The notes: generated by a model not told the origin, from the sequence alone. A DNA stretch of 22,789 bases from an uncultured Campylobacter sp. (GCF_937997405.1 NZ_CALKTL010000082.1:1-22789); one strand, 5' to 3'. Shown: positions 6,179 to 15,121, counted from the first letter of the stretch. A program made the numbers and translations.

Positions 6179-6694
6179 ATGAAAAAATATCTATTTTTAT
6201 TTATAATTCCCGCGTTTGTTTTAGCAAGCGATGGGCACGATGGAGTCAAGGACTACGACGTGCTGTGGCGAAGCATAAATTTCATTTTGTTTTTCGGAAT
6301 TTTGTTTTATCTTTTAAAAGGTCCCGCAAAAGCGGCATATCAAGGTAGGATCGACGGCATCGCATCTAGACTTGAAGCTAATCAAAAAATTTTAAAAGAG
6401 TCCGCAGCTCGCAAAGAGCAAGCTAAAAAAGATCTGCAAGATGCTAAGGTCCAAGGCGCAGCTTTAATCGAAACTGCTAAAAAAGAGATCGTGTTCGCCG
6501 CCGAAAAGATAAAAAATGCGACCGAGCAGGAGATTGCGAATTTGCAAAAATCTTTCGATGAGCAGAAGAGCTTTGAGGCGCGTAAGATCAAAAAAGAGGT
6601 CGTAAGCGAGATACTGGATGACGTTTTTGCATCGGATGACATTAAATTCGGTCAAGATAAGCTGGTTAAAATCGTAGAGAAAAAGGTCGGATGA
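6179..6694 (+). CDS. atpF: ATP synthase FO subunit b (peripheral stalk)
   Basis: The 171-residue b subunit has a membrane helix at about 32-48 (SINFILFFGILFYLLKG) and a long charged coiled-coil dimerisation helix. It pairs with the b' product encoded just upstream. An extra hydrophobic N-terminus, MKKYLFLFIIPAFVLASDGH, looks like a Sec signal peptide cleaved near residue 16-17; this would leave a short periplasmic tail before the membrane helix. I recall similar leaders on b subunits of related Helicobacter and Campylobacter. The start has no competitor nearby. The stop overlaps the atpH start. Confidence 0.94.
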   Translation: MKKYLFLFIIPAFVLASDGHDGVKDYDVLWRSINFILFFGILFYLLKGPAKAAYQGRIDGIASRLEANQKILKESAARKEQAKKDLQDAKVQGAALIETAKKEIVFAAEKIKNATEQEIANLQKSFDEQKSFEARKIKKEVVSEILDDVFASDDIKFGQDKLVKIVEKKVG

Positions 6695-7224
6695 TGATAA
6701 ATAACACCTCAAAAAGATATGTAAACGCCCTGATACTGAGCTATAAAAAAGATGAACTAGGCTCTGTTTTGCAGACGCTCGAGAGCGTCGCGAGTGCATT
6801 TAGAATTCCAAAATTCCAAGATATTGTAAAATCCCCGACGCTAAAAGAGGAATCCAAAGTGGAACTTATTGCGTCGTTTATAAAAAATCCAAGCGAAAAA
6901 ATCGTAAATTTTATTAAACTTTTAGCTAAGAATAGGCGTATTGCGCTAATTCCACAGATAGTCGAGGAGCTGCGCAAGAATATTGCGGCGCTGGATAATA
7001 AATACTTAGGCAAAATTTATTCCGCTACCGAAATAGACGCCGCAAAAATAAAAGAGCTAGAGGCTAAAATTTCAAAGAAATTTAATGCAGATATTACTCT
7101 GCAACCCGTTAAAAGCGAGCTTGAAGGCATTAAGATCGAAGTCGAGGATCTTGGATTTGAGATTAGTTTTTCAGTTGATAGATTGAAACAAAAAATGAGC
7201 GAATATATTTTAAAAGCAATTTAA
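6691..7224 (+). CDS. atpH: ATP synthase F1 subunit delta (OSCP-type)
   Basis: The 177-residue delta subunit caps the alpha/beta hexamer and ties it to the peripheral stalk. The N-terminal helical domain (about 1-105) includes SKRYVNALILSYKK, and the C-terminal part has the usual GIKIEVEDLGFEISFSVDRL, the OSCP/delta signature region. It overlaps atpF by four bases (ATGA). Two ATG codons are adjacent, 6691 and 6694; either could be used and they differ by one Met only. Confidence 0.94.
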   Translation: MMINNTSKRYVNALILSYKKDELGSVLQTLESVASAFRIPKFQDIVKSPTLKEESKVELIASFIKNPSEKIVNFIKLLAKNRRIALIPQIVEELRKNIAALDNKYLGKIYSATEIDAAKIKELEAKISKKFNADITLQPVKSELEGIKIEVEDLGFEISFSVDRLKQKMSEYILKAI

Positions 7225-7229
7225 AGGAG
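7223..7229 (+). promoter_or_regulatory. Ribosome binding site deciding the GTG start of atpA
   Basis: AAAGGAG lies six bases before GTG 7236, and the protein aligned from that codon has the usual alpha-subunit N-terminus, so GTG is accepted as the start. Confidence 0.7.
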
Positions 7230-7235
7230 TAAAGC

Positions 7236-8750
7236 GTGGGTGCGAAAATTAAGGCAGACGAAATCAGCAGCATAATCAAAGAGCGAATCGAAAATTTCGA
7301 TCTTAGCGTTGATATCGAAGAAACCGGCAAGGTCGTTTCGGTCGCAGACGGCGTTGCTAATGTTTACGGCTTAAAAAACGTAATGGCTAACGAGATGGTC
7401 GAATTCGAAAACGGAGCTCGTGGTATCGCGTTAAATTTAGAGGAGAGCAGTGTCGGCATCGTTATTTTAGGCGATACTAGCGGTATTAACGAAAGTAGTA
7501 GCGTTAAAAGACTGGGTAAGCTTTTGCGCGTTCCGGTAGGTGATGCCCTAATAGGTCGCGTGGTAAACGCTCTAGGCGAACCGATCGACGGCAAAGGCGC
7601 GATAGAGACCAGCGATACTAGATTTGTCGAAGAAAAGGCTAAAGGCATCATGGCTCGTAAATCCGTCCATGAGCCACTTCAAACGGGTCTTAAGGCGATA
7701 GACGCGCTAGTGCCGATCGGTCGCGGACAGCGCGAGCTCATCATCGGCGACCGCCAAACAGGAAAAACCACCGTTGCTGTTGATACCATCATCAATCAAA
7801 AGGGCCAAGACGTTATCTGCATATATGTAGCAATCGGTCAGAAGCAATCCACCGTCGCACAAGTCGTTAAAAAGCTTGAAGAATACGGCGCGATGGATTA
7901 TACGATCGTAGTTGCAGCCGGTGCTAGCGAGGCAGCCGCGCTTCAATACTTGGCGCCATATTCGGGCTGCACGATGGGCGAGTATTTCAGAGATAACTCC
8001 CGCCACGCGCTTATCATCTACGATGATTTGAGCAAGCATGCGGTTGCGTATCGCGAGATGTCACTTATTTTGCGTCGTCCGCCGGGACGCGAGGCGTATC
8101 CTGGCGACGTATTCTACCTGCACTCTCGTTTGCTTGAACGTGCTAGTAAGCTAAGCGACGCACTCGGTGCAGGTAGCCTAACGGCGCTTCCTATTATCGA
8201 GACGCAGGCAGGCGACGTTTCGGCATATATCCCTACAAATGTCATCTCCATCACCGACGGTCAAATTTTCCTAGAGTCTGGTTTGTTTAACTCTGGAATT
8301 CGTCCTGCGATCAACGTAGGTCTTTCGGTTAGCCGCGTCGGCGGTTCTGCACAGATTAAAGCGATCAAAAAGGTCTCGGGAACCTTGCGCCTAGATCTCG
8401 CTCAATACCGTGAGCTTCAGGCATTTGCGCAGTTTGCGAGCGATTTGGACGAGAGCAGCCGTAAGCAGCTGGATCGCGGACAAAGAATGGTTGAAATTTT
8501 AAAACAGCCTCCTTATTCGCCGCTTCCGGTCGAAAATCAAGTGGTCATCATCTTTGCGGGAAGCCGCGGATTTTTAGACGACGTGCCTACGAGCTCAATT
8601 GGCAAATTTGAAGCTGAGCTCTATCCGTATATTGAGGCAAAATATCCTGAAATTTTTGAAGAGATCAGAAGCAAAAAGACCATCGAGAAGGATTTGGAAG
8701 AAAATTTAATTAAGGCTCTAAATGACTTTAAAGCGACCTTTGCCGCTTAA
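7236..8750 (+). CDS. atpA: ATP synthase F1 subunit alpha
   Basis: The 504-residue alpha subunit forms the noncatalytic nucleotide sites of the F1 hexamer. It has an N-terminal beta-barrel (about 25-95), the P-loop GDRQTGKT (171-178), and the later segment SGLFNSGIRPAINVGLSVSRVGG (in part), the ATP synthase alpha/beta family signature, followed by a helical C-terminal domain. Length is normal. The start is GTG at 7236, seven bases after a clear AAAGGAG (7223-7229). Confidence 0.98.
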   Translation: MGAKIKADEISSIIKERIENFDLSVDIEETGKVVSVADGVANVYGLKNVMANEMVEFENGARGIALNLEESSVGIVILGDTSGINESSSVKRLGKLLRVPVGDALIGRVVNALGEPIDGKGAIETSDTRFVEEKAKGIMARKSVHEPLQTGLKAIDALVPIGRGQRELIIGDRQTGKTTVAVDTIINQKGQDVICIYVAIGQKQSTVAQVVKKLEEYGAMDYTIVVAAGASEAAALQYLAPYSGCTMGEYFRDNSRHALIIYDDLSKHAVAYREMSLILRRPPGREAYPGDVFYLHSRLLERASKLSDALGAGSLTALPIIETQAGDVSAYIPTNVISITDGQIFLESGLFNSGIRPAINVGLSVSRVGGSAQIKAIKKVSGTLRLDLAQYRELQAFAQFASDLDESSRKQLDRGQRMVEILKQPPYSPLPVENQVVIIFAGSRGFLDDVPTSSIGKFEAELYPYIEAKYPEIFEEIRSKKTIEKDLEENLIKALNDFKATFAA

Positions 8751-8762
8751 GAAGGCTAAATT

Positions 8763-9671
8763 ATGGCAAATTTAAAGGATATAAAACTTCAAATCAAAAG
8801 CGTCAGAAATACGGAGAAGACTACCAAAGCTATGAAGCTGGTCTCCAACGTTAAGCTTAAAAACACAAAAGAAGCGGCGATGCGCTCGCGAGCTTATGCG
8901 GTGAAGATTAACGAGGTCTTGGGTGAAATTTCTGCGCGCGTTAAAAATTACGTAGGCAATAATTCGGGCAACGACGAAAAACTTAGAATTTTTGATACCA
9001 CGCGGGAAGTAAAGGTGGTTGATCTGTTGTTTATCACTGCAGATAAAGGGCTTTGCGGCGGTTTTAATATCAACACCATCAAAAAGATCAAAGCTTTGAT
9101 CGAGGAGCTTAAAGCGAAAAAGATCAAAGTCCGCCTTCGCGCCGTCGGCAAAAAAGGAATAGAATATTTCGATTTTCAGGGCATTGAGCTTTTGGAGCGA
9201 TATATCGGCGTGAGCTCATCTCCATCGTCCGAGAAAGCTAACGAAATCGTCCAAGCCGCGGTTAAGGATTTTAACGAAGGCAAAACCGATGAAGTCATAC
9301 TCGTCCACAACGGCTATTTGAATATGATTACTCAAGAGATGCGAGTAAATACGTTGGTGCCAATCGGTGAGCCTGCGATTAGCGAGGACGCTTTAAAAAC
9401 ATCTACATTGGAAGTAGAGGTTGAAAGTCCTGAGGATGAAGAAACATTGATGTTAAATTTAATCCAGAGCTACCTTAGCTACAGCATGTATTACGCGCTT
9501 ATTGACTCTTTGGCAGCGGAGCATTGCTCGAGAATGAATGCGATGGAGAATGCGACAAATAACGCTAAGGAGCGCGTATCGCAGCTAAATTTAGCATACA
9601 ACAAAGCCAGACAAGGCTCTATCACGACTGAGCTTATCGAGATCATAAGCGGCGTCGAATCAATGAAATGA
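8763..9671 (+). CDS. atpG: ATP synthase F1 subunit gamma
   Basis: The 302-residue gamma subunit is the rotating central shaft that couples proton flow in FO to catalysis in F1. The N-terminal helix begins MANLKDIKLQIKSVRNTEKT, the family start, and includes AMKLVSNVKL. The middle Rossmann-like part has LFITADKGLCGGFN (about residues 90-103). The C-terminal helix ends with the signature RMNAMENATNNA and ITTELIEIISG. The length is a little over the usual 285-295. It lies twelve bases after atpA and overlaps the possible upstream start of atpD. Confidence 0.97.
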   Translation: MANLKDIKLQIKSVRNTEKTTKAMKLVSNVKLKNTKEAAMRSRAYAVKINEVLGEISARVKNYVGNNSGNDEKLRIFDTTREVKVVDLLFITADKGLCGGFNINTIKKIKALIEELKAKKIKVRLRAVGKKGIEYFDFQGIELLERYIGVSSSPSSEKANEIVQAAVKDFNEGKTDEVILVHNGYLNMITQEMRVNTLVPIGEPAISEDALKTSTLEVEVESPEDEETLMLNLIQSYLSYSMYYALIDSLAAEHCSRMNAMENATNNAKERVSQLNLAYNKARQGSITTELIEIISGVESMK

Positions 9672-9682
9672 AAGGAAAACGG

Positions 9683-11080
9683 ATGAAAGGAATAATTTCT
9701 CAGGTAATGGGTCCTGTGGTCGATGTCGATTTCAAGGATTACTTGCCGAAGATTAATGAAGCTATCGAGGTTAAATTTGACGTCGAGGGCGCTCATCGCA
9801 GGCTGATCCTAGAGGTAGCCGCACACCTTGGAGACAATCGCGTCCGCACGATCGCTATGGATATGAGCGATGGACTTAGGCGAGGGCTTGAGGCTACGGC
9901 TCTTGGCGCGCCTATTACGGTGCCTGTGGGCGAGAAGGTTTTGGGTAGAATTTTTAACGTCACGGGCGATCTGATCGACGAGGGCGAGGATGAGAAATTT
10001 GAAACCCGCTGGTCGATCCACAGAGATCCGCCTAGCTTTGAAAACCAAAGCACGAAGAGCGAAATTTTTGAAACCGGCATTAAGGTAGTCGATCTGCTAG
10101 CCCCTTACGCGAAGGGCGGTAAGGTAGGTCTATTCGGCGGTGCTGGCGTCGGCAAGACCGTCATCATTATGGAGCTAATTCACAACGTCGCTTTCAAACA
10201 CAGCGGTTACTCCGTATTTGCGGGCGTCGGCGAACGAACGAGAGAGGGAAATGACCTTTATAACGAGATGAAAGAATCCGGAGTTTTGGATAAAGTCGCC
10301 TTAACCTACGGTCAGATGAACGAGCCGCCGGGGGCGAGAAATCGCATCGCGCTAACCGGCCTTACGATGGCTGAATATTTCCGCGATGAGCTAGGGCTTG
10401 ACGTTTTGATGTTTATCGATAATATCTTCCGTTTCTCGCAGTCGGGTTCGGAGATGTCCGCGCTTTTAGGGAGAATTCCGTCCGCAGTCGGTTATCAGCC
10501 TACGCTTGCTAGCGAAATGGGTAAACTGCAAGAGCGTATCACTTCGACCAAAAAGGGCTCCATTACCTCCGTCCAGGCTGTTTACGTGCCTGCGGATGAC
10601 CTTACCGACCCTGCGCCGGCGACCGTTTTTGCGCACCTTGATGCGACGACCGTTTTAAACAGAGCGATCGCCGAAAAAGGAATTTATCCTGCCGTCGATC
10701 CGCTTGATTCGACCTCAAGAATGCTTGATCCACAAATCATCGGCGAGGAGCATTACAAGGTCGCTCGCGGCGTCCAAGCGGTGCTTCAGAAATATAAAGA
10801 TTTGCAAGACATTATCGCGATTTTGGGTATGGACGAACTTAGCGAAGAGGATAAGCTCGTAGTCGAGCGCGCTAGAAAGATCGAACGCTATCTATCTCAG
10901 CCATTTTTCGTAGCCGAGGTATTTACCGGAAGTCCGGGCAAATATATCTCGTTAGAGGAAACTATTACTGGCTTTAAGGGAATTTTAGAGGGCAAATACG
11001 ACGATCTGCCGGAGAATGCCTTTTATATGGTAGGAAATATCGACGAGGTAGTAGCAAAAGCCGAAAAGATGAAAGCATAG
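9683..11080 (+). CDS. atpD: ATP synthase F1 subunit beta (catalytic)
   Basis: The beta subunit carries the catalytic ATP sites. From ATG 9683 it is 465 residues, beginning MKGIISQVMGPVVDVDF, which is the usual beta start. The P-loop is GGAGVGKT (152-159), the catalytic glutamate is E184 in GVGERTREGNDL, and FIDNIFRFSQSGSEMSALLG contains Walker B. An ATG at 9668 overlapping the atpG stop would add MKGKR; I prefer 9683 because AAAGGA at 9671-9676 is well spaced for it and the added residues are not family-like. The upstream ATG could still allow coupled initiation. This is among the most conserved proteins in the window. Confidence 0.97.
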   Translation: MKGIISQVMGPVVDVDFKDYLPKINEAIEVKFDVEGAHRRLILEVAAHLGDNRVRTIAMDMSDGLRRGLEATALGAPITVPVGEKVLGRIFNVTGDLIDEGEDEKFETRWSIHRDPPSFENQSTKSEIFETGIKVVDLLAPYAKGGKVGLFGGAGVGKTVIIMELIHNVAFKHSGYSVFAGVGERTREGNDLYNEMKESGVLDKVALTYGQMNEPPGARNRIALTGLTMAEYFRDELGLDVLMFIDNIFRFSQSGSEMSALLGRIPSAVGYQPTLASEMGKLQERITSTKKGSITSVQAVYVPADDLTDPAPATVFAHLDATTVLNRAIAEKGIYPAVDPLDSTSRMLDPQIIGEEHYKVARGVQAVLQKYKDLQDIIAILGMDELSEEDKLVVERARKIERYLSQPFFVAEVFTGSPGKYISLEETITGFKGILEGKYDDLPENAFYMVGNIDEVVAKAEKMKA

Positions 11081-11090
11081 GAATTTTAAG

Positions 11091-11495
11091 ATGAAAGAAT
11101 TTTTGCTTTTAGATATCGTTACGCCCGAAGGGATGGTATTTTCGGGCGAAGTCAAATCCGTCCAACTCCCTGGCATCACCGGTGAGATGGGCGTTTTGCC
11201 TGGGCATGCGAGTTTGCTAACGGGACTTAAAGACAAAAGCGAAGGCGGAGTCGTTGAGATCGTAGATAAAGACGGCAAAAAGCAGCTTGTTTTGGTAAAC
11301 GACGGATTTTTGGAAGTTACCGAAGAAAAAACTACTATCCTAGCCACTCAAGCCGTAGCTATCGGAGGCGATAGCGAAAGCGCCGTAGCGAAGTCTTTGC
11401 AGCGCGCCAAAGATATGCTTGCGTCTATTAGCTCCGATGCGGCAAATTCCGCAGCAATCATGGCTAGAGTTGACGAATTCGCAAGGCAAAGTTAA
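11091..11495 (+). CDS. atpC: ATP synthase F1 subunit epsilon
   Basis: The 134-residue epsilon subunit sits on gamma and regulates ATP hydrolysis. The N-terminal beta-sandwich (about 1-85) has the typical LDIVTPEGMVFSGEVKSVQL and the GITGEMGVLPGHASLLTGLK loop; the C-terminal part is a helical hairpin with alanine-rich segments. Length is normal. It is the last atp gene; the exbB/tolQ start follows only two bases after the stop, so ATP synthase and Tol genes probably share transcripts. Confidence 0.95.
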   Translation: MKEFLLLDIVTPEGMVFSGEVKSVQLPGITGEMGVLPGHASLLTGLKDKSEGGVVEIVDKDGKKQLVLVNDGFLEVTEEKTTILATQAVAIGGDSESAVAKSLQRAKDMLASISSDAANSAAIMARVDEFARQS

Positions 11496-11497
11496 AT

Positions 11498-12073
11498 ATG
11501 CTAGATCTAATTTTAAGTTATTTTACGAGAAGTACGTTTATTACGATATTCGTGCTTTCTTGGTTATCCATTTATTTTATCGTCACTTTTACGATTTTGA
11601 TCTCCAGATTTGTAGGGCTTAGTGCGTGGCAACACCGCGAAGCAAAGGCGCTCGAATCCTTGCTGATGGGCGGTAGGATTTCGCTTTCGGGCTCTATTTT
11701 TCAAAAAGTAAATACCGATAAAATTTCAAAAGAAGCCTTGGAAATTTATAAAGGCAAAGCCGAACGCGACTCCACTAGCGGACTTACCTGGCTATCTATC
11801 GTCGCCTCCACTTCGCCATTTATCGGGCTATTTGGTACGGTCGTTAGCATACTTCACACATTTTCCAAGCTCGGCGGCGGAAATTCCGGCATCGATACTA
11901 TCGCTCCTGCGATTAGCGAGGCCCTGGTTGCCACAGGATGCGGAATTTTTGTAGCGATACCCGCATACACCTTTAGCTTACTTATAAAACGCAAAGCATA
12001 CGAAGTTATGAGCATTATAAATCGTACAGCGGATATTTTGCTATTTAAAGCAAACACTGGAAAAGCTATTTAA
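11498..12073 (+). CDS. tolQ: MotA/TolQ/ExbB proton channel protein, TolQ role
   Basis: The 191-residue inner-membrane protein has three hydrophobic segments: about 15-35 near the N-terminus, then about 105-125 (SFIGLFGTVVSI-like, here STSPFIGLFGTVVSILHTF) and about 140-165 (ATGCGIFVAIPAYTFSLL). These are the ExbB/TolQ hallmarks. With its partner TolR it uses the proton gradient to energise TolA. It could be called exbB by family alone; the tolA-tolB-pal-cpoB genes downstream favour the Tol-Pal role. It starts two bases after atpC and overlaps the next gene by one base (TAATG). Confidence 0.93.
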   Translation: MLDLILSYFTRSTFITIFVLSWLSIYFIVTFTILISRFVGLSAWQHREAKALESLLMGGRISLSGSIFQKVNTDKISKEALEIYKGKAERDSTSGLTWLSIVASTSPFIGLFGTVVSILHTFSKLGGGNSGIDTIAPAISEALVATGCGIFVAIPAYTFSLLIKRKAYEVMSIINRTADILLFKANTGKAI

Positions 12074-12471
12074 TGTATAATTTCGACGAAAATCCAGAGT
12101 TAAATATCACTCCGCTCGTCGATATTATGCTTGTTTTGCTAGCGATTTTAATGGTCGCGCAAACGGCGATTATCTACGATGAGAAGATCGAACTGCCTAG
12201 TGGCTCAAAAGCACAGGTTTCGGAAAATACCGCAGAATTCTTGCTTGTGCGTATCGGCGAAGATCGCAAGGTTTATATCGACAAAGGCTCGATGAGCCTA
12301 GCTGAATTCCCGGATAATCTCGTGCTGCTTAAAGGCACCGGCAAGTATAGCTTGGAAAAACCCGTCTATATCCAAGCCGATAAGAGACTCATTTATGACG
12401 ATGTAATGTTTGTCTTAAAGAGCTTAAAGCAAGCGGGTTTTACTAAAGTCGCGCTTCAAACAAATGGCTAA
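12073..12471 (+). CDS. tolR: ExbD/TolR family protein, TolR role
   Basis: The 132-residue protein has a single N-terminal membrane helix (about 14-33) with the essential channel aspartate in ITPLVDIMLVLLAILMV, followed by a periplasmic domain with the TolR/ExbD order of strands. It forms the proton-driven motor with TolQ. Its start overlaps the tolQ stop, and its own stop overlaps the next gene, so subunit ratios are probably set by translational coupling. ExbD is the alternative name; context favours TolR. Confidence 0.93.
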   Translation: MYNFDENPELNITPLVDIMLVLLAILMVAQTAIIYDEKIELPSGSKAQVSENTAEFLLVRIGEDRKVYIDKGSMSLAEFPDNLVLLKGTGKYSLEKPVYIQADKRLIYDDVMFVLKSLKQAGFTKVALQTNG

Positions 12472-13444
12472 TTATTCAAATTTTACGGGGGTTAAATACG
12501 ATAATTTCAAATCGTTTTTAATCGCCCTTTTTGCCTATCTGCTGGTGATTTTTGTTCTTTTATATCAAATTTCAAAGCCGCAGGAAAAATTTAAAAAATA
12601 TACTGACAATCCCAACGATTATATGGATGTTACTTTTGATTTCGAAATAGATGATAAACTTCCGTCCGCGCCTGAAATCGCTAAAGAAACAAAGCAAGGC
12701 GAGTTTGACAATAAGAATGTGAAGGACGTGCCGGAGGATAAAATTAAGACTACGGCGCAAGTAGTTCCGCCGCCTCCGGTGCAGGCGAAGCCGAAAGAGC
12801 CCGAAAAGCCGAAGGAAGAGCCAAAACCGGAACCTAAAAAGGACGAGCCTAAAGCTGAGCCCAAAAAAGAGGAGCCCAAGCCTGAGCCTAAGTTGGAAGA
12901 TAAACCTTCCGAAAAAGTAGTAGAGAAAAAAGAGGAAACTAAGCCGGAGCCAAAAAAAGAGGAAAAACCGAGCTTGAGCGATCTTTTTTCGGATACGACT
13001 AAGGACAATAAGAAGCTTGAGGAGAGCGCTAAAGCTAGCGACGCCGTTCAGAGTAACAAAAAGTCCGATAAAGAAACCGCAACCTCTAGTGCTAAGGATA
13101 AAGCGGCATCTAAAAATGCTGTCGTCAAATCCGATAAGCTTGGCGGCAGGACGCAAAGGACGGGCGAGTATAACGCTTATTACGGCGCTATCGAGAAGAA
13201 GCTTCAAGTTCTATGGAGCAGATATGTTGCGACCGCGAAGGACGACGCAAGGATTAAAATAGTCTTTAGCGCAGATGGGCGAGTGGCGGATTATACTATT
13301 ATAGAGTTGGGGCGAGAGACTGAATTTAACCAGAAGTTGCGAGATTTTTTGGATAATCTATCGACTCAGAGTTTCCCGAAATCTCCCGACGGAGCGTCGC
13401 ACGAGATTGATACTAGGATGTCCGACGTAATGAAGACAAATTAG
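12464..13444 (+). CDS. tolA: TolA-type energy transducer (TonB/TolA C-terminal domain)
   Basis: The 326-residue protein has a short cytoplasmic start, one membrane helix (about 18-36, LIALFAYLLVIFVLLYQI), a periplasmic stretch dominated by Pro, Lys and Glu (about 100-170), a Ser/Lys/Ala linker, and a folded TolA/TonB C-terminal domain (about 235-326, with LQVLWSRY and VFSADGRVADYTI). TolA links the TolQR motor to TolB-Pal at the outer membrane and helps invagination at division. The Pro-Lys-Glu region is low-complexity and gives a spurious long frame on the other strand. It overlaps tolR by eight bases. Its C-terminal domain is repeated in the next gene. Confidence 0.9.
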   Translation: MANYSNFTGVKYDNFKSFLIALFAYLLVIFVLLYQISKPQEKFKKYTDNPNDYMDVTFDFEIDDKLPSAPEIAKETKQGEFDNKNVKDVPEDKIKTTAQVVPPPPVQAKPKEPEKPKEEPKPEPKKDEPKAEPKKEEPKPEPKLEDKPSEKVVEKKEETKPEPKKEEKPSLSDLFSDTTKDNKKLEESAKASDAVQSNKKSDKETATSSAKDKAASKNAVVKSDKLGGRTQRTGEYNAYYGAIEKKLQVLWSRYVATAKDDARIKIVFSADGRVADYTIIELGRETEFNQKLRDFLDNLSTQSFPKSPDGASHEIDTRMSDVMKTN

Positions 13445-13462
13445 AATTTGTAAGGAAAAAAA

Positions 13463-13858
13463 GTGAAGAGACTTTTTTGTATTTTTGCCTTTTGCTGTAT
13501 GCTTTTTGCGACGGATTCGGAACAGAATTTTACTTATGAAAGAAATTCCGTTTCGCAAAAATCTGGTAAAATTCAAATTTCAAAGGAGCTAGATGCTTAT
13601 TTTTCGCAGATGGCGTCGAAATTGCAAGCTCTATGGACGAAGTATCAAGCAGGCATTTCCGATGAGGCTAGAGTCCGCATAGAATTTAGCAACAATGGAC
13701 GAGTTTTAAATTATCAAATTTTAGAGCTTGGGCGTAGCACAGAATTTAACCAAAAGCTAAGGAAATTTTTAGATGAGCTTCCTAAGCGAAGCTTTCCAAA
13801 ATCACCGGATAATAAATCTCACACATTTGAAATGGTATTATCCGACGTAGCAAATTAA
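13463..13858 (+). CDS. Secreted stand-alone copy of the TolA C-terminal domain
   Basis: This 131-residue protein has a signal peptide (MKRLFCIFAFCCMLFATDSE, cut near residue 16) and then little else than a TolA/TonB C-terminal domain (about 43-131). Against the TolA product just upstream, about 48 of roughly 88 aligned positions are identical by my hand alignment, including the strings STEFNQKLR-like and SFPKSPD, so it is a local gene duplicate. It has no membrane anchor and no Pro-Lys-Glu arm, so it would be free in the periplasm and could not pass TolQR energy directly. It could bind TolB, Pal or a porin in competition with TolA, or be a structural partner. The start is GTG 13463, six bases after AAGGA (13452-13456). 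tolB follows 15 bases later, so it sits inside the tol operon. Confidence 0.75.
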   Translation: MKRLFCIFAFCCMLFATDSEQNFTYERNSVSQKSGKIQISKELDAYFSQMASKLQALWTKYQAGISDEARVRIEFSNNGRVLNYQILELGRSTEFNQKLRKFLDELPKRSFPKSPDNKSHTFEMVLSDVAN

Positions 13859-13873
13859 ATTTAAGGAGAAAAG

Positions 13874-15121
13874 ATGAAGAAATTACTTTTGATTCTTGCA
13901 TTTTGCAGTAGCATTTTCGCGGCAGATGCGACTATGTCTATCGTAAACGAAGGGGTAAATCTCCCTAAAATCGTTGTTCAGGATGCATCGAACCTTGCAA
14001 ATTCAGAATTTGGCAACAAATTCTTTAAACTTATGGTGGGCGATCTAAAGGTCGGCGCCACTTTCGAGGTCAGCGACGAGTATCTACAAAGCAGCTATGA
14101 TGCAGGCGCTTCCGACAATCTAGGCTCTAGCGGCGCCGCTCTGATCGTGCGCTACGCGGTAAGTGATAAAAGCTCGCCGATGAGCCTAAAAGCCAAAGTG
14201 CTCGAGGCGAACAGCGGCAGGGTGATGTATGAGAAGAGCTTTACGCTTTCAAATGCCGAGAAATATCCGTTTTTAGCCCATATGGCGGTATCTGAGATCG
14301 TCAAGCAGCTAGGGTACTCAAACGTCGATTGGATGAAGGAGATGATTTTGCTCTCTCGCTACACTTCGACGCGTGAGAGCGAGATCATGGTGGCTGACTA
14401 TACGCTTACCTACCAGCAGGTGGTGCTTCGCGGCGGATTAAATATCTTCCCTAAATGGGCAAGCGCGGCGCAGAACGAATTTTATTACACCTATTACGTC
14501 AATAAAAATACGCCCGCTATCTATAAATTTAATCTATCCAACGGTAGCAAAAGTAAAATTTTTACCGGTCACGGCATGACGATAGCTTCAGATGTAAGCG
14601 CCGACGGCAGAAAGCTACTTATTACGAACGCGCCTAAAGATCAACCAGATATTTATTTGTATGATATAGCCTCGGGCAGCGCTAAGCAAATTACCGATTA
14701 CGCTGGCATTGATGTAAATGGAAATTTTATCGACGGCGATTCGCGCGTGGCTTTTGTGAGCGATCGTCTGGGCTATCCGAACGTATTTGCCACTAGCATA
14801 AACGGCGGTAACGTTCAGCAGCTCGTCTATCACGGCAAAAATAACAACTCCATTAGCACAAATGGCAATTACGTTACTTACTCTAGTCGCGACGGCGGGG
14901 GCGGATTTAATATATATTTAATCTCTACTCAAACCGATATGATTCGTCAGTTAACGGCTAGTGGCAAAAATATGTTTCCTAGATTTTCTAGCGATGGCGG
15001 CAGTATTATGTTTATCAAGCAAGATGGCAGCGGAAGCTCGGTAGGTATTATCAGAGTTAACGAGAATAAAAGTTTCCAATTTCCGTTAAGAGTGGGTAAA
15101 ATTCAATCGGTTGATTGGTAA
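13874..15121 (+). CDS. tolB: Tol-Pal system beta-propeller protein TolB
   Basis: The 415-residue periplasmic protein starts with a signal peptide (MKKLLLILAFCSSIFAADA, cut near 16-17). An N-terminal domain (about 20-165) is followed by a six-bladed propeller whose blades show GRKLLITNAPKDQPDIYLYD, DSRVAFVSDRLGYPNVFATS, NYVTYSSRDGGGGFNIYLIS and related WD40-like/TolB PD40 repeats. TolB binds Pal and the TolA C-terminal domain. AAGGAG lies just before the ATG. A separate promoter-like box follows the gene, before pal. Confidence 0.95.
   Translation: MKKLLLILAFCSSIFAADATMSIVNEGVNLPKIVVQDASNLANSEFGNKFFKLMVGDLKVGATFEVSDEYLQSSYDAGASDNLGSSGAALIVRYAVSDKSSPMSLKAKVLEANSGRVMYEKSFTLSNAEKYPFLAHMAVSEIVKQLGYSNVDWMKEMILLSRYTSTRESEIMVADYTLTYQQVVLRGGLNIFPKWASAAQNEFYYTYYVNKNTPAIYKFNLSNGSKSKIFTGHGMTIASDVSADGRKLLITNAPKDQPDIYLYDIASGSAKQITDYAGIDVNGNFIDGDSRVAFVSDRLGYPNVFATSINGGNVQQLVYHGKNNNSISTNGNYVTYSSRDGGGGFNIYLISTQTDMIRQLTASGKNMFPRFSSDGGSIMFIKQDGSGSSVGIIRVNENKSFQFPLRVGKIQSVDW

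Noticed and set aside
12572..13207. Long minus-strand frame (211 codons) opposite tolA
   Set aside because: It is the mirror of the Pro-Lys-Glu low-complexity arm, giving a Leu/Phe/Arg-rich chain with no ribosome site or family pattern.
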